The position numbers and the translations under genes were made by a program. Below the pieces are notes generated by a model. The model was not told the DNA's origin, ran no database searches, and saw nothing but the letters and a program-made list of their open reading frames with translations. From assembly GCA_945868435.1 (NCBI GenBank), contig CAMBLG010000001.1, positions 124,001 to 188,000 of the forward strand: a DNA stretch of 64,000 nt, read 5' to 3'. This document shows, one piece after another, positions 34,511-43,470 of this stretch; position 1 is the stretch's first letter; the number at the start of each line of letters is the position of its first letter. This DNA is from an uncultured Lachnospiraceae bacterium (lineage in GTDB: Bacteria; Bacillota; Clostridia; Lachnospirales; Lachnospiraceae).

Positions 34511-35128
34511 ATGATTCAGGTGACAGAATATGAGCCTCTTGGAAAGGGTAAGCTCCGTGTCCGTTTCGATAATGGGACGGAGCTTTCTCTATATCGCGGG
34601 GAGGCTGGCAGAATGAAGCTGGGCCAGCAGGTGTGGATTTCAGAGGAGGCATATCAGACGCTTATTCACGAAGTTGTGGGCAAGCGAGCAAAAAAGAGAA
34701 TCATGCATTTGCTCGAGCAGATGGACCGCACGGAGTATCAGCTTCGGGATAAGCTTGCCCAGGGCGGTTACCCTGCCGAGTGTATTGACGATGCCGTTGC
34801 ATATGTGAAGGAATATCATTATCTGGATGACTTTCGGTATGCCTGCAATTATATCCGATACGGGCAGGAGAAACAGAGTCGAAGGCAGCTGACCTGTAAA
34901 CTTGCACAGAAGGGGGTGGACAGGGATGTCATCGAGCGGGCACTGGATAAAGAATATGCTGCAGACGAATCCGCACAGATCCGGAAGCTGCTGGAAAAGA
35001 AGCACTATATACCGGAACCGGCAGACAGCCGCCAGTTTCAGAGAACCTATCAGTACCTGATGCGCAGAGGGTTCAAAAGCAGTGATATATTGCGGGAGAT
35101 GAAGAATTTTGTTACTGTAAGCGATTGA
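34511..35128 (+). CDS. recX: Regulatory protein RecX
   Basis: Inhibitor/modulator of RecA filaments, 205 residues. It shows the three-helix repeats of the family: RTEYQLRDKLAQGGYP, YLDDFRYACNYIRYGQ and RRQLTCKLAQKGVDRDVI, then YQYLMRRGFKSSDI. The usual FDDxxFA stretch appears as LDDFRYA. ATG 34511 has AGAGG 6 bases upstream; the TTG at 34505 overlaps that site. Position behind recA supports the call. Confidence 0.93.
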   Translation: MIQVTEYEPLGKGKLRVRFDNGTELSLYRGEAGRMKLGQQVWISEEAYQTLIHEVVGKRAKKRIMHLLEQMDRTEYQLRDKLAQGGYPAECIDDAVAYVKEYHYLDDFRYACNYIRYGQEKQSRRQLTCKLAQKGVDRDVIERALDKEYAADESAQIRKLLEKKHYIPEPADSRQFQRTYQYLMRRGFKSSDILREMKNFVTVSD

Positions 35129-35187
35129 CTTCTGCCTGAATAGTCACGGAACAGTTACATTTTTCACAAGGACGAGGGGCATATTGC

Positions 35188-35216
35188 TTGACAATTTTGA
35201 GCAAAAAGGATAAAAT
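35188..35216 (+). promoter_or_regulatory. SigA promoter of rny
   Basis: A perfect TTGACA, 17 bases and TAAAAT (5 of 6), 84 bases upstream of the rny start. The rest of the 172-base gap shows only the SD hairpin described next. Confidence 0.8.
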
Positions 35217-35284
35217 TAATACGTTGTTATTTATGACATGAAAAGGGTTTTCTTTTTGTTATATGTACAATGAAAACTAAATAA

Positions 35285-35297
35285 AGGAGGTGCTCCT
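35285..35297 (+). promoter_or_regulatory. Small hairpin hiding the rny ribosome site
   Basis: AGGAG, loop GTG, CTCCT pairs the core of the ribosome site AAAGGAGGTG with the bases just before ATG 35301. The stem is only 5 bp, but it is complementary to exactly the SD core, so it could damp RNase Y translation. Confidence 0.4.
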
Positions 35298-35300
35298 GTA

Positions 35301-36845
35301 ATGGAAATAGCTATTGCTGTTGCTATCACTCTGGTTGTGACTGCAATTGCTGTCTGGTTCATCTCAGATGCGTATCATAAGAATGTTGCCAATACAAAGC
35401 TCGGTAATGCCGAGGAGAAGGCGCGCAGTATTATCGATGATGCAGTGAAGTCTGCAGAAGAGAAGAAGCGCGAGGCGATGATCGAGATTAAGGAAGAGAC
35501 TATCAAGTCTAAGAACGAGCTCGATAAGGAAATTAAGGAACGCAGAAATGAGATTCAGCGCAATGAGCGCAGAATTGTCCAGAAGGAAGAGAATCTGGAT
35601 AAGAAGCTGGAAGCAATCGAGAAGCGTGAAGCAAGCTTCAATGCCAAGGAAGAGGACTTGAAGAAGCAGAAGGCTGAGATAGCAAAACTGAACGAGCAAC
35701 GCTTACAGGAACTGGAGAGAATCTCTGGATTAACCTCTGAACAGGCAAAAGAATACCTCTTAAAGACCATTGAAGAAGATGTAAAACTTGACACCGCCAA
35801 GATGATCAAGGAAATGGAAAGTCAGGCAAAGGAGGAAGTGGCAAAGAAAGCGAAGGACTATGTTGTGACAGCGATTCAGAAATGTGCGGCTGATCACGTT
35901 GCAGAGACTACGATTTCTGTTGTGCAGCTTCCAAACGATGAGATGAAAGGACGTATTATTGGACGAGAGGGACGTAATATTCGTACCCTTGAGACCATGA
36001 CCGGTGTTGATTTAATTATTGATGATACACCGGAGGCTGTGATCTTATCAAGCTTTGACCCGATTCGCAGAGAAGTTGCAAGAATTGCTCTGGAGAAATT
36101 GATTGTCGATGGACGTATCCACCCGGCCCGCATTGAGGAGATGGTGGAGAAGGCGCAAAAAGAAGTTGAGACCATGATCCGTGAAGAAGGAGAGTCCGCT
36201 GTACTCGAAGTTGGTATTCACGGAATTCATCCGGAATTGGTTCGCTTACTTGGTAAGATGAAGTTTAGGACGAGCTATGGACAGAATGCATTGAAGCATT
36301 CCATCGAAGTTGCTCAGTTGACAGGGCTTCTTGCAGCTGAGATTGGCGAAGACGTCCGTATTGCGAAGCGTGCAGGATTGTTGCACGATATCGGTAAGGC
36401 GGTTGACCATGATATGGAAGGCTCACACATTCAGCTTGGTGTGGAGCTGTGCCGCAAGTATAAGGAATCAGCTCTGGTTATCAACGCAGTTGAGTCTCAT
36501 CATGGAGATGTAGAGCCGGAAACTCTGATCGCTTGTCTGGTACAAGCTGCGGATACAATCAGTGCAGCAAGACCGGGTGCGAGACGAGAGACATTGGAGA
36601 CATACTCCAACCGGTTAAAACAGTTAGAAGATATTACCAATGGTTATAAGGGAGTCGAGAAATCTTTTGCTATTCAGGCAGGTAGAGAGATTCGAATTAT
36701 GGTTGTTCCTGAACAGATCAGCGATGCAGATATGGTTCTGTTAGCTAGAGATATTTCAAAGCAGATCGAGTCTGAATTGGAATATCCGGGACAGATTAAG
36801 GTCAATGTAATTCGCGAATCACGTGTCGTTGACTACGCAAAGTGA
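35301..36845 (+). CDS. rny: Ribonuclease Y
   Basis: Membrane-anchored endoribonuclease that starts mRNA decay, 514 residues. One N-terminal membrane segment (residues 2-22) is followed by a long charged coiled coil (about 30-180). A KH domain with [17 protein letters not shown] lies near 215, and the HD domain has [17 protein letters not shown] near 357-373. Order and length are typical. It is monocistronic, with a clear promoter and terminator. Confidence 0.97.
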   Translation: MEIAIAVAITLVVTAIAVWFISDAYHKNVANTKLGNAEEKARSIIDDAVKSAEEKKREAMIEIKEETIKSKNELDKEIKERRNEIQRNERRIVQKEENLDKKLEAIEKREASFNAKEEDLKKQKAEIAKLNEQRLQELERISGLTSEQAKEYLLKTIEEDVKLDTAKMIKEMESQAKEEVAKKAKDYVVTAIQKCAADHVAETTISVVQLPNDEMKGRIIGREGRNIRTLETMTGVDLIIDDTPEAVILSSFDPIRREVARIALEKLIVDGRIHPARIEEMVEKAQKEVETMIREEGESAVLEVGIHGIHPELVRLLGKMKFRTSYGQNALKHSIEVAQLTGLLAAEIGEDVRIAKRAGLLHDIGKAVDHDMEGSHIQLGVELCRKYKESALVINAVESHHGDVEPETLIACLVQAADTISAARPGARRETLETYSNRLKQLEDITNGYKGVEKSFAIQAGREIRIMVVPEQISDADMVLLARDISKQIESELEYPGQIKVNVIRESRVVDYAK

Positions 36846-36872
36846 TCTTGAAATGATTGAATGAGTGAAGAT

Positions 36873-36905
36873 AGCCGCTATATTTGTGAAGATATAGCGG
36901 TTTTT
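36873..36905 (+). terminator. Intrinsic terminator of rny
   Basis: CCGCTATAT, loop TTGTGAAG, ATATAGCGG: a perfect 9-bp stem followed by TTTTT, 29 bases after the stop. Confidence 0.92.
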
Positions 36906-37011
36906 CTTTATTTCAGGGGAATTGTACTTTACATAAGTTCCTGTATTATCACGTGAAAGCATTACATATTGAAGACGATGCTATCAAACCAGTGTAATAT
37001 GATATATATAC

Positions 37012-37041
37012 AAAAAGAGGTCAATTTTTGACCACTTTTTT
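37012..37041. terminator. Bidirectional terminator-like hairpin upstream of the xylan island
   Basis: AAAAAGAGGTCAA, loop TTT, TTGACCACTTTTTT pairs at all but one position, with an A-run on the left and a T-run on the right. No gene ends here on either strand now, so it may be a relic of the junction between core and island. Confidence 0.6.
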
Positions 37042-37172
37042 GTTATATAGAGCAACATTTGAGTAGAATATTGTTTGGCAGAATACTATGATTTTATTAA
37101 AGTGTAAGTCTATAGAGGAGATTCGTTTGAAAAGACTTTGGGCGAATATGATTATTCTGGGAGGAAGAAAAC
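37042..37172 (+). other. Leader region of the xylan island
   Basis: The 327 bases between rny and the first island gene hold the two hairpins listed before. In the last 130 bases I see a weak promoter candidate (TTGAGT, 17 bases, AATACT at about 37060-37088) and the ribosome site GGGAGGAA before ATG 37173. A partial cre-like match, TGAAAGCATTACAT (36954-36967, 11 of 14), lies upstream. I see no clear operator. Confidence 0.35.
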
Positions 37173-38627
37173 ATGAAAGCGAAAGAATTGTATCGTATGC
37201 CGAAGGACTATGTAACCAGAAGAAACGATACGGAATATGGTTTACTGGAAACGTTTGAGTATGAATCAACAACAACAGGAACCACCAGAAAAGCAAATAT
37301 TATTCTGCCTGCAGGATATGACGAGAGTAAACAGTATCCGATTCTTTATCTGCTTCATGGAATCGGAGGGGATCATAATGAATGGCTCGGTGCCGATCCG
37401 GTAACTGTTATTGGAAATCTGGTCGCAGATGATGAGGCGTCAGAGATGATTGTCGTAATGCCCAATGTCAGAGCTAGGGCAAACGATGTGGGAAATCCTT
37501 CTGACATCTATTCTGTTGAGCATTTTCAGGCGTTTGATAATTTTATCAATGAATTACAAACGGATTTGATGCCTTATATGGAAAAGAATTATGCAGTGAA
37601 GACCGGTAGAGAGAATACTGCGATCGCAGGCTTGTCCATGGGAGGAAGAGAGGCTCTCTATATCGGATTAACAATGGCAGATACATTTGGATATGTAGGT
37701 GCTTTTTGCCCCGCACCCGGTGTCTTACCGTATGATGTTGAGCCGGGGCTATTTGAAAAAGAAGAATTTGTGCCAGCCGGCGGATATGAACCTTTTATCA
37801 TGATTGCAGAGGGAGATAGCGATAACGTAGTGTCAAGCTGGCCTTCTACTTACCATAAGACATTGGAAGAAAATGGGGTGTCTCATACTTATTACATCAC
37901 AGAAGGTGGGCATGATTTTAAAGTTTGGACAAATGGATTATACAATTTTGCAGAACGGATATTCAAAACGCGAGATGAAAAGGGAATGGGTATGAAGGAT
38001 ATTGATCCCAATAAGCCGGTGGTGGCTTTAACGTTTGATGATGGACCGAATTGTACGACAACCTGTGAAGTGTTGGATAAATTAGAGCAGTATGGTGTGA
38101 CGGCTACATTTTTTCTGATTGGGGATAATATTACGCCACAGACAGAAACTGTTGTGAAGCGTACATATGACATGGGAAATGAGATTGCTAATCACTCCAA
38201 ATCTCACCTGGATATGACAAAATTATCCGAAGAGGAGATCAGGAATGAAGTGACAAGTGTGTCCGAACAGATAGAAGCAATTACGGGGGAGACTCCGAAG
38301 TTTTTCAGACCGCCATATATACTGGTGAATGATAACATGTATGGCAATATTGATTTGACCTTTATCTGTGGAGCAGGGTGTGAAGACTGGGTGGAGGATG
38401 TATCGGCAAAACAACGTGCCAAGACAACTCTGGATCAGGTTCAGGATGGAATGATTATTCTTTTGCATGATTTTGAGGGCAATAGTAAGACGGTAGAGGC
38501 ATTGGATGAAATTATTCCGGGATTGCAGGAAAGAGGTTATCAGTTTGTGACCGTGTCGCAACTGTTTGAAATAAAAAATGTAGAAATTAATGGGAAAGAC
38601 AAAAATCTATACACATGTTTAGAATAA
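37173..38627 (+). CDS. Cytosolic CE1 esterase fused to CE4 polysaccharide deacetylase
   Basis: Two xylan de-esterifying domains in 484 residues without a signal peptide. The first (about 1-270) is a CE1 alpha/beta hydrolase of the feruloyl/acetyl esterase type: LLHGIGGDHNEW, nucleophile GLSMGG (Ser near 155) and catalytic His in EGGHDFKVW. The second (about 280-470) is a NodB/CE4 deacetylase with all motifs: TFDDGPN near 286, HSKSH, RPPY, EDWVED and LLHDF. The metal triad Asp-His-His is intact. It probably strips acetyl and feruloyl groups from imported xylo-oligosaccharides. GGGAGGAA lies 6 bases before ATG 37173. First gene of the island. Confidence 0.88.
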   Translation: MKAKELYRMPKDYVTRRNDTEYGLLETFEYESTTTGTTRKANIILPAGYDESKQYPILYLLHGIGGDHNEWLGADPVTVIGNLVADDEASEMIVVMPNVRARANDVGNPSDIYSVEHFQAFDNFINELQTDLMPYMEKNYAVKTGRENTAIAGLSMGGREALYIGLTMADTFGYVGAFCPAPGVLPYDVEPGLFEKEEFVPAGGYEPFIMIAEGDSDNVVSSWPSTYHKTLEENGVSHTYYITEGGHDFKVWTNGLYNFAERIFKTRDEKGMGMKDIDPNKPVVALTFDDGPNCTTTCEVLDKLEQYGVTATFFLIGDNITPQTETVVKRTYDMGNEIANHSKSHLDMTKLSEEEIRNEVTSVSEQIEAITGETPKFFRPPYILVNDNMYGNIDLTFICGAGCEDWVEDVSAKQRAKTTLDQVQDGMIILLHDFEGNSKTVEALDEIIPGLQERGYQFVTVSQLFEIKNVEINGKDKNLYTCLE

Positions 38628-38705
38628 GATTCTGTTAGAGGTCTGTAGATCTATGTTCCTGAGAAGAGAATTGGGAAATCAATTTTGTTCGGAAAGCGTG
38701 ATGGA

Positions 38706-40610
38706 ATGAAGAAAAAGGTTGCTGTATTTGCAAATGGATGGAGTAATGAATATCTGGAATTGACCATAGAAGGTATGCGGAAGAGGGCAGATGAAGAGAA
38801 CATAGACTTGTTTGTTTTTGTCAACTACTCTGCAGGCGAGGATGATAATGAGCGGGATAATATAGGGGAGCGAGGTATGTTTACCTTGCCGGATCTGAGT
38901 CAGTTTGACGGGGTTGTACTTTTTGGAAATATCATTAATATGGAGTGGGAAAGAACGTACCTAAAAAATGAAATCAAAAAGGCAAAAATTCCTGCGGTGT
39001 GCCTGGAGTATGAAATGGATGATATTCCGTGTATTGAGACAGATACATTTCAGGGATTCTATGAATTGGTTAGCCATGTAATTGAAGTGCACCATGCAAA
39101 GAAAATTCTTTATGTAAATGGTCCGAGACATAATAAAGAGTGCATCATTCGAAGAAAAGCAGTTGAAGCGGCGTTGGAGAAAAATGCACTGGTGCTGCGC
39201 GAGGCAGATATTATTTATGCGGAATGGTCCTATCAGATAGCATGTGCCAACATGCGGGAATGGATTCATGCGCATGATTATCTTCCTGATGCGGTTATAT
39301 GTGCAAATGATGAAATGGCCATGGGTATTTGTACTGCGTTGAATTGTGAAGGTGTTGAGGTACCTGGACAGGTGATTGTCATAGGCTTTGACTTTGTCGC
39401 AGATGGTCAGCGTTTTTTCCCAATGTTATCTACAGTCAGACGTGATTGGACTCGTTTGGGGGTAGAGGGAATGGAGCTTTTGCTGAGGCAGATGGACGGA
39501 CATAAGGTTTCCATGAAAACCAGAATCCCATGTCAGATGGAAATTGGAGAAAGTTGTGGTTGCTGTGCTGATGATGAAAAATGTAAAATGCGGCTGAACG
39601 CACTTGGAGAGAGTTATCGAAAGAAAAGACAGCAGGAAGTGGATGAATGGCATCTGAGATATATAGATGATACTATTTCAAAAATCACTGATAGCCAAAG
39701 TTTAAAAGAGTCTTTACAGGAACATTATGAAGAAAACCATACGTTTGAAGGTGAAGATTTTCTGCTTTGTTTGGAAGAAAATTTCTTCGATTCTGAAGAA
39801 AGAGAAGATAAATCCGGTGAGCTGAACGGATGGATGGAGGTCTTTGTCAAGCTCGAAAACGGAAAGAGTGTCTCGAGAAAGAACTTTCCCGTAGGACAGA
39901 TACTGAAAGAGTGTCTGGAAGAGTGTCTGGAAGAGGACAAAACACATATATTCTTGTTTGCTGGGCTTCACGAATTCGAGCATTGTTTTGGTTATATCAT
40001 GCAGAAGGATTTTATGGATCGATTGTATGACAAGTCACTGTATTCGTGGATACAGAGACTGAGTCAGGATATGATGAAAGTAAAACAAAATATCCGCTTG
40101 GAGGATTTAAATCGAAGACTTGTGGATGTATCGATCACGGATAAGCTTACCGGCTTGAAAAATCGTACCGGATTTGAAATGAAAGCATTGCCATACCTGC
40201 AGAAATGCAGGGAAAATCACCGGGATACCTGGCTGGTATTTGCGGATATTAATCAGATGAAAATAATCAATGATCAGCTTGGCCATTTGCAGGGAGATAT
40301 GGCGTTATGTATTGTTGCAGAGGCAATTAGAAAGACAATTCCAAAGGAATGGGTTGCTGTTCGTTATGGCGGAGATGAGTTTATCGTGGTTGGTGCCTAT
40401 GACGAATTTAAAGATATTGATGAAATGAGAGAACTTTTTACGGATAATCTAAATCGTCTGAAAGAGAGGAATGCGTTTGCTTTTCCGTTGACAGTAAGTC
40501 TGGGAGCGGTGGTTATGAGATCAGATGAAGTGAATTCTCTAGATGAATACATGCGTAGAGCAGATGAGGCAATGTACATAGAAAAGCAGAAGTTCCACAA
40601 CAAAGAGTGA
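38706..40610 (+). CDS. LacI-type sugar-binding domain fused to a GGDEF diguanylate cyclase
   Basis: A 634-residue cytosolic sensor. Residues 1-280 are a LacI/GalR periplasmic-binding-like fold (opening KKKVAVFANGWSNEYLEL, later DAVICANDEMAMGI and VIGFDFVADG) but there is no helix-turn-helix in front. A central linker of about 200 residues includes a Cys cluster (CGCCADDEKC, about 290). The C-terminal domain has TDKLTGLKNRTGFE and an intact YGGDEF near 555. The inhibitory RxxD is replaced by PKEW. ATG 38706 has GGAAAG 9 bases upstream. It could make c-di-GMP in response to a sugar, instead of binding DNA. Confidence 0.85.
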   Translation: MKKKVAVFANGWSNEYLELTIEGMRKRADEENIDLFVFVNYSAGEDDNERDNIGERGMFTLPDLSQFDGVVLFGNIINMEWERTYLKNEIKKAKIPAVCLEYEMDDIPCIETDTFQGFYELVSHVIEVHHAKKILYVNGPRHNKECIIRRKAVEAALEKNALVLREADIIYAEWSYQIACANMREWIHAHDYLPDAVICANDEMAMGICTALNCEGVEVPGQVIVIGFDFVADGQRFFPMLSTVRRDWTRLGVEGMELLLRQMDGHKVSMKTRIPCQMEIGESCGCCADDEKCKMRLNALGESYRKKRQQEVDEWHLRYIDDTISKITDSQSLKESLQEHYEENHTFEGEDFLLCLEENFFDSEEREDKSGELNGWMEVFVKLENGKSVSRKNFPVGQILKECLEECLEEDKTHIFLFAGLHEFEHCFGYIMQKDFMDRLYDKSLYSWIQRLSQDMMKVKQNIRLEDLNRRLVDVSITDKLTGLKNRTGFEMKALPYLQKCRENHRDTWLVFADINQMKIINDQLGHLQGDMALCIVAEAIRKTIPKEWVAVRYGGDEFIVVGAYDEFKDIDEMRELFTDNLNRLKERNAFAFPLTVSLGAVVMRSDEVNSLDEYMRRADEAMYIEKQKFHNKE

Positions 40611-40643
40611 TAGAAATAATGTTAAGAAAGCGAGGAAAATACA

Positions 40644-41288
40644 ATGAAATTATTATCAGTTAACGATTTGGCTTTTCACAAGTATGGACGTGTAATTTCT
40701 AATGTTGATCTGACAGAACTTGTTCAGGTGTTGAAGGAGACTCCTGTGCCGGAGAATGTGGTGTATGAGCCAAGTGTAAAAGCTCTTGAAGAGCTTCCTG
40801 TGATGAAAACGCTGGAAAGAGTGACCTATGGTGAAATGCCGATACAGATTGGCTATTGCAATGGACACAATGTGCTGTTGAATGCCTTGGAGTATCACAG
40901 AAGCTCTGAGATAAATATTGCAGCAACCGATGCGATTCTTTTGCTGGGAGCACTGCAGGATGTGGAGCCGGATTATACCTATGACACAGCTAATGTAGAG
41001 GCATTTTTACTGCCGGCAGGTACTGCGGTTGAACTGTATGCGACAACACTTCATTATGCACCCTGCAGTGTCAATGGTCAGGGATTTCAGGTGGCGATTG
41101 TACTTCCAAAAGGAACCAATTATCCGCTGGAGGGTGAACATGCAGCGGTGAAGGACAATAAGGCATCTAATGAGGATGCGCTGATTACAGCAACGAATAA
41201 GTGGCTGATTGGCCATGCGGAGGGCGGCTTAGATGAGGGCGCTTTTCTGGGATTAAAAGGAAATAATCTGAATGTTTCAGATGTGTAA
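40644..41288 (+). CDS. DUF4867 family protein
   Basis: A 214-residue soluble protein resembling DUF4867, an uncharacterised cupin-like family found in sugar-utilisation operons. It begins MKLLSVNDLAFHKYGRV. Conserved-looking parts are QIGYCNGHNVLLNALEYHR and EAFLLPAGTAVELYATTLH followed by YAPC; the His and Glu residues there could bind a metal, as in ureidoglycolate lyase-like cupins. There is no signal peptide. It lies between the sensor and the GH3 gene in one direction with short gaps. A role in sugar isomerisation or sugar-phosphate metabolism is a guess. Confidence 0.75.
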   Translation: MKLLSVNDLAFHKYGRVISNVDLTELVQVLKETPVPENVVYEPSVKALEELPVMKTLERVTYGEMPIQIGYCNGHNVLLNALEYHRSSEINIAATDAILLLGALQDVEPDYTYDTANVEAFLLPAGTAVELYATTLHYAPCSVNGQGFQVAIVLPKGTNYPLEGEHAAVKDNKASNEDALITATNKWLIGHAEGGLDEGAFLGLKGNNLNVSDV

Positions 41289-41314
41289 AATAATTAGAAA
41301 AAGGAGACAGAACT

Positions 41315-43453
41315 ATGGATTTAGCTCACAATAAGGAGAAATCAAAGCAATATAGAAAGAGGGCTGAAGAATTAGTTGCTCAGATGACGTTGGAAGAAAA
41401 GGTAGAGCAGACGCTTTATCAGGCACCGGCGATTGAGCGACTTGGAGTAAAGAAGTATAACTGGTGGAACGAGGCCTTGCATGGAGTGGCAAGAGCCGGT
41501 ACAGCGACGGTTTTTCCTCAGGCGATCGGACTTGCAGCAACCTTTGATGAAGATTTACTGGAGGAGATTGGAGAGGCTGTTTCCACTGAGGCACGTGCAA
41601 AATTTAATATGCAGCAGAAGGGGAATGATACAGATATTTATAAGGGCCTGACCTTCTGGGCACCCAATGTCAATATTTTCCGTGATCCGAGATGGGGGAG
41701 AGGTCATGAGACCTTCGGTGAGGATCCGTATCTTACCAGCCGTCTCGGTGTGAGATATATTGAAGGCCTTCAGGGACATGATGAGAATTATTTGAAGGTT
41801 GCAGCATGTGCAAAACATTTTGCAGTACATAGCGGACCGGAAAGCCTGCGCCATGAATTCAATGCGGAAGTGAATGAACAGGATTTGAGGGAGACATACC
41901 TGCCTGCATTCAAAGCCTGTGTACAGGAAGCCGCAGTAGAGACGGTCATGGGAGCATATAATAGAACAAACGGAGAGCCCTGCTGTGGAAGCAGACGTCT
42001 TCTGACGGATATTCTGCGGGAAGAATGGGGATTTGAAGGTCATGTTACTTCCGATTGCTGGGCAATCAAGGATTTTCATGAGGGCCACCAGGTAACATGC
42101 AGTGCATTGGAATCCGTAGCGCTGGCAATGAACAGTGGCTGTGACTTGAACTGTGGCGTGTTATTCACCTATTTGACTCAGGCGGTAAAGGAAGGTCTGG
42201 TTGAGGAAAAACAGCTGGATGAGGCTGTGATACGTTTGTTTACTTCACGAATGAAGCTGGGTGTGTTTGATAAAAAAGGGGAAAATCCATATGATGACAT
42301 CCCATATACGGTGGTGGATTCGCCGGAGATGAGAAAACTGAATGAAAAGGTTGCGGAGCGTTCAGTTGTATTACTAAAAAATAAAGACAATATTCTTCCA
42401 CTGAAAAAAAGCGAGATAAAAACCATCGGTGTCATCGGACCAAATGCGAACAGCAGAGCTGCCTTGGTAGGAAACTACGAAGGAACCGCATCCCGCTATG
42501 TTACTGTGCTGGAAGGAATACAGGATTATGTTGGGGATGACGTGAGAGTATTGTATTCAGAGGGATGCCACCTTTACAAAGACAGAACAAGCGGACTTGC
42601 AATGGAAAATGACAGAGAGGCAGAGGTGCGCGGTGTCTGTGAGGCCAGTGATGTCGTAATTGCAGTGATGGGACTTGATGCGACACTTGAGGGTGAGGAA
42701 GGTGATACCGGAAATGAGTACGGAAGCGGGGATAAGCCGAATCTGAATCTGCCCGGTCTCCAGCATGACATGATCAAGGTGGCAAAAGAAAGTGGTAAGC
42801 CGGTAATTCTTGTTCTGTTATCCGGAAGTGCTATGGCAATCAACTGGGAAGAAGAACATCTGGATGCAATTCTTCAGGGCTGGTATCCTGGAGCACAGGG
42901 CGGAACTGCAATTGCAAGAATTTTGTTTGGTGATGCAAATCCGGAAGGAAAGCTTCCAGTTACTTTTTACAGAACAACAGAGGAACTTCCTGACTTTGAG
43001 GATTATTCCATGAAGGGAAGAACCTATCGTTATATGAAAAATGAAGCGTTATATCCGTTTGGATATGGACTTTCCTACACGGAATATGTGTATCGTGATG
43101 CAAAATTCGTGTCTGATGGATTTGATGAAAACGATCAGATTCACTTCGAGATCATGGTGGAAAATAAAGGAAGCGTAGACGGAACGGAAACAGTTCAGGT
43201 ATATGTTAGTGCACCGGGAGAGGATGCGCCGAATCCGCAGTTGAAGAAGATTGCAAAAGTACATCTGGTAGCGGGAGAGTCGAAGGTACTGAAGCTGTCG
43301 TTGGGAAAAGAAGCCTTCATGCTCTATAATACAGAAGGAAAGCAGGAGCTTCGAAATGGTACATACAAGCTTTATATTGGTGGACAGCAGCCGGATAACA
43401 GAAGTGAACAGCTGACAGGGAAGAAGGCAGTTTCCCTTGAATTAAATATATAA
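41315..43453 (+). CDS. Family 3 glycoside hydrolase, probable beta-xylosidase
   Basis: Cytosolic exo-enzyme of 712 residues that should release xylose from xylo-oligosaccharides. The N-terminal barrel has WWNEALHGVARAG and FWAPNVNIFRDPRWGRG; the nucleophile Asp is in VTSDCWAIKDF near residue 245, a form typical of GH3 beta-xylosidases rather than glucosidases (SDW). The alpha/beta sandwich has VVLLKN and GVIGPNAN; a C-terminal fibronectin-III-like domain follows GYGLSYTEY. No signal peptide. AAAAAGGAGACAG precedes ATG 41315. Substrate assignment rests on motif and context. Confidence 0.9.
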   Translation: MDLAHNKEKSKQYRKRAEELVAQMTLEEKVEQTLYQAPAIERLGVKKYNWWNEALHGVARAGTATVFPQAIGLAATFDEDLLEEIGEAVSTEARAKFNMQQKGNDTDIYKGLTFWAPNVNIFRDPRWGRGHETFGEDPYLTSRLGVRYIEGLQGHDENYLKVAACAKHFAVHSGPESLRHEFNAEVNEQDLRETYLPAFKACVQEAAVETVMGAYNRTNGEPCCGSRRLLTDILREEWGFEGHVTSDCWAIKDFHEGHQVTCSALESVALAMNSGCDLNCGVLFTYLTQAVKEGLVEEKQLDEAVIRLFTSRMKLGVFDKKGENPYDDIPYTVVDSPEMRKLNEKVAERSVVLLKNKDNILPLKKSEIKTIGVIGPNANSRAALVGNYEGTASRYVTVLEGIQDYVGDDVRVLYSEGCHLYKDRTSGLAMENDREAEVRGVCEASDVVIAVMGLDATLEGEEGDTGNEYGSGDKPNLNLPGLQHDMIKVAKESGKPVILVLLSGSAMAINWEEEHLDAILQGWYPGAQGGTAIARILFGDANPEGKLPVTFYRTTEELPDFEDYSMKGRTYRYMKNEALYPFGYGLSYTEYVYRDAKFVSDGFDENDQIHFEIMVENKGSVDGTETVQVYVSAPGEDAPNPQLKKIAKVHLVAGESKVLKLSLGKEAFMLYNTEGKQELRNGTYKLYIGGQQPDNRSEQLTGKKAVSLELNI

Positions 43454-43470
43454 ACAAAGAGGATAGTTTC

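Noticed and set aside
35137-35148. CTGAATAGTCAC, one mismatch from the MITE end
   Set aside because: A single 12-base near match without the C/G run, a partner repeat or a duplication is expected by chance in this length.
36954-36967. TGAAAGCATTACAT as a CcpA cre site for the xylan island
   Set aside because: It matches only 11 of 14 positions, lacks the central CG, and is over 200 bases from the first gene.
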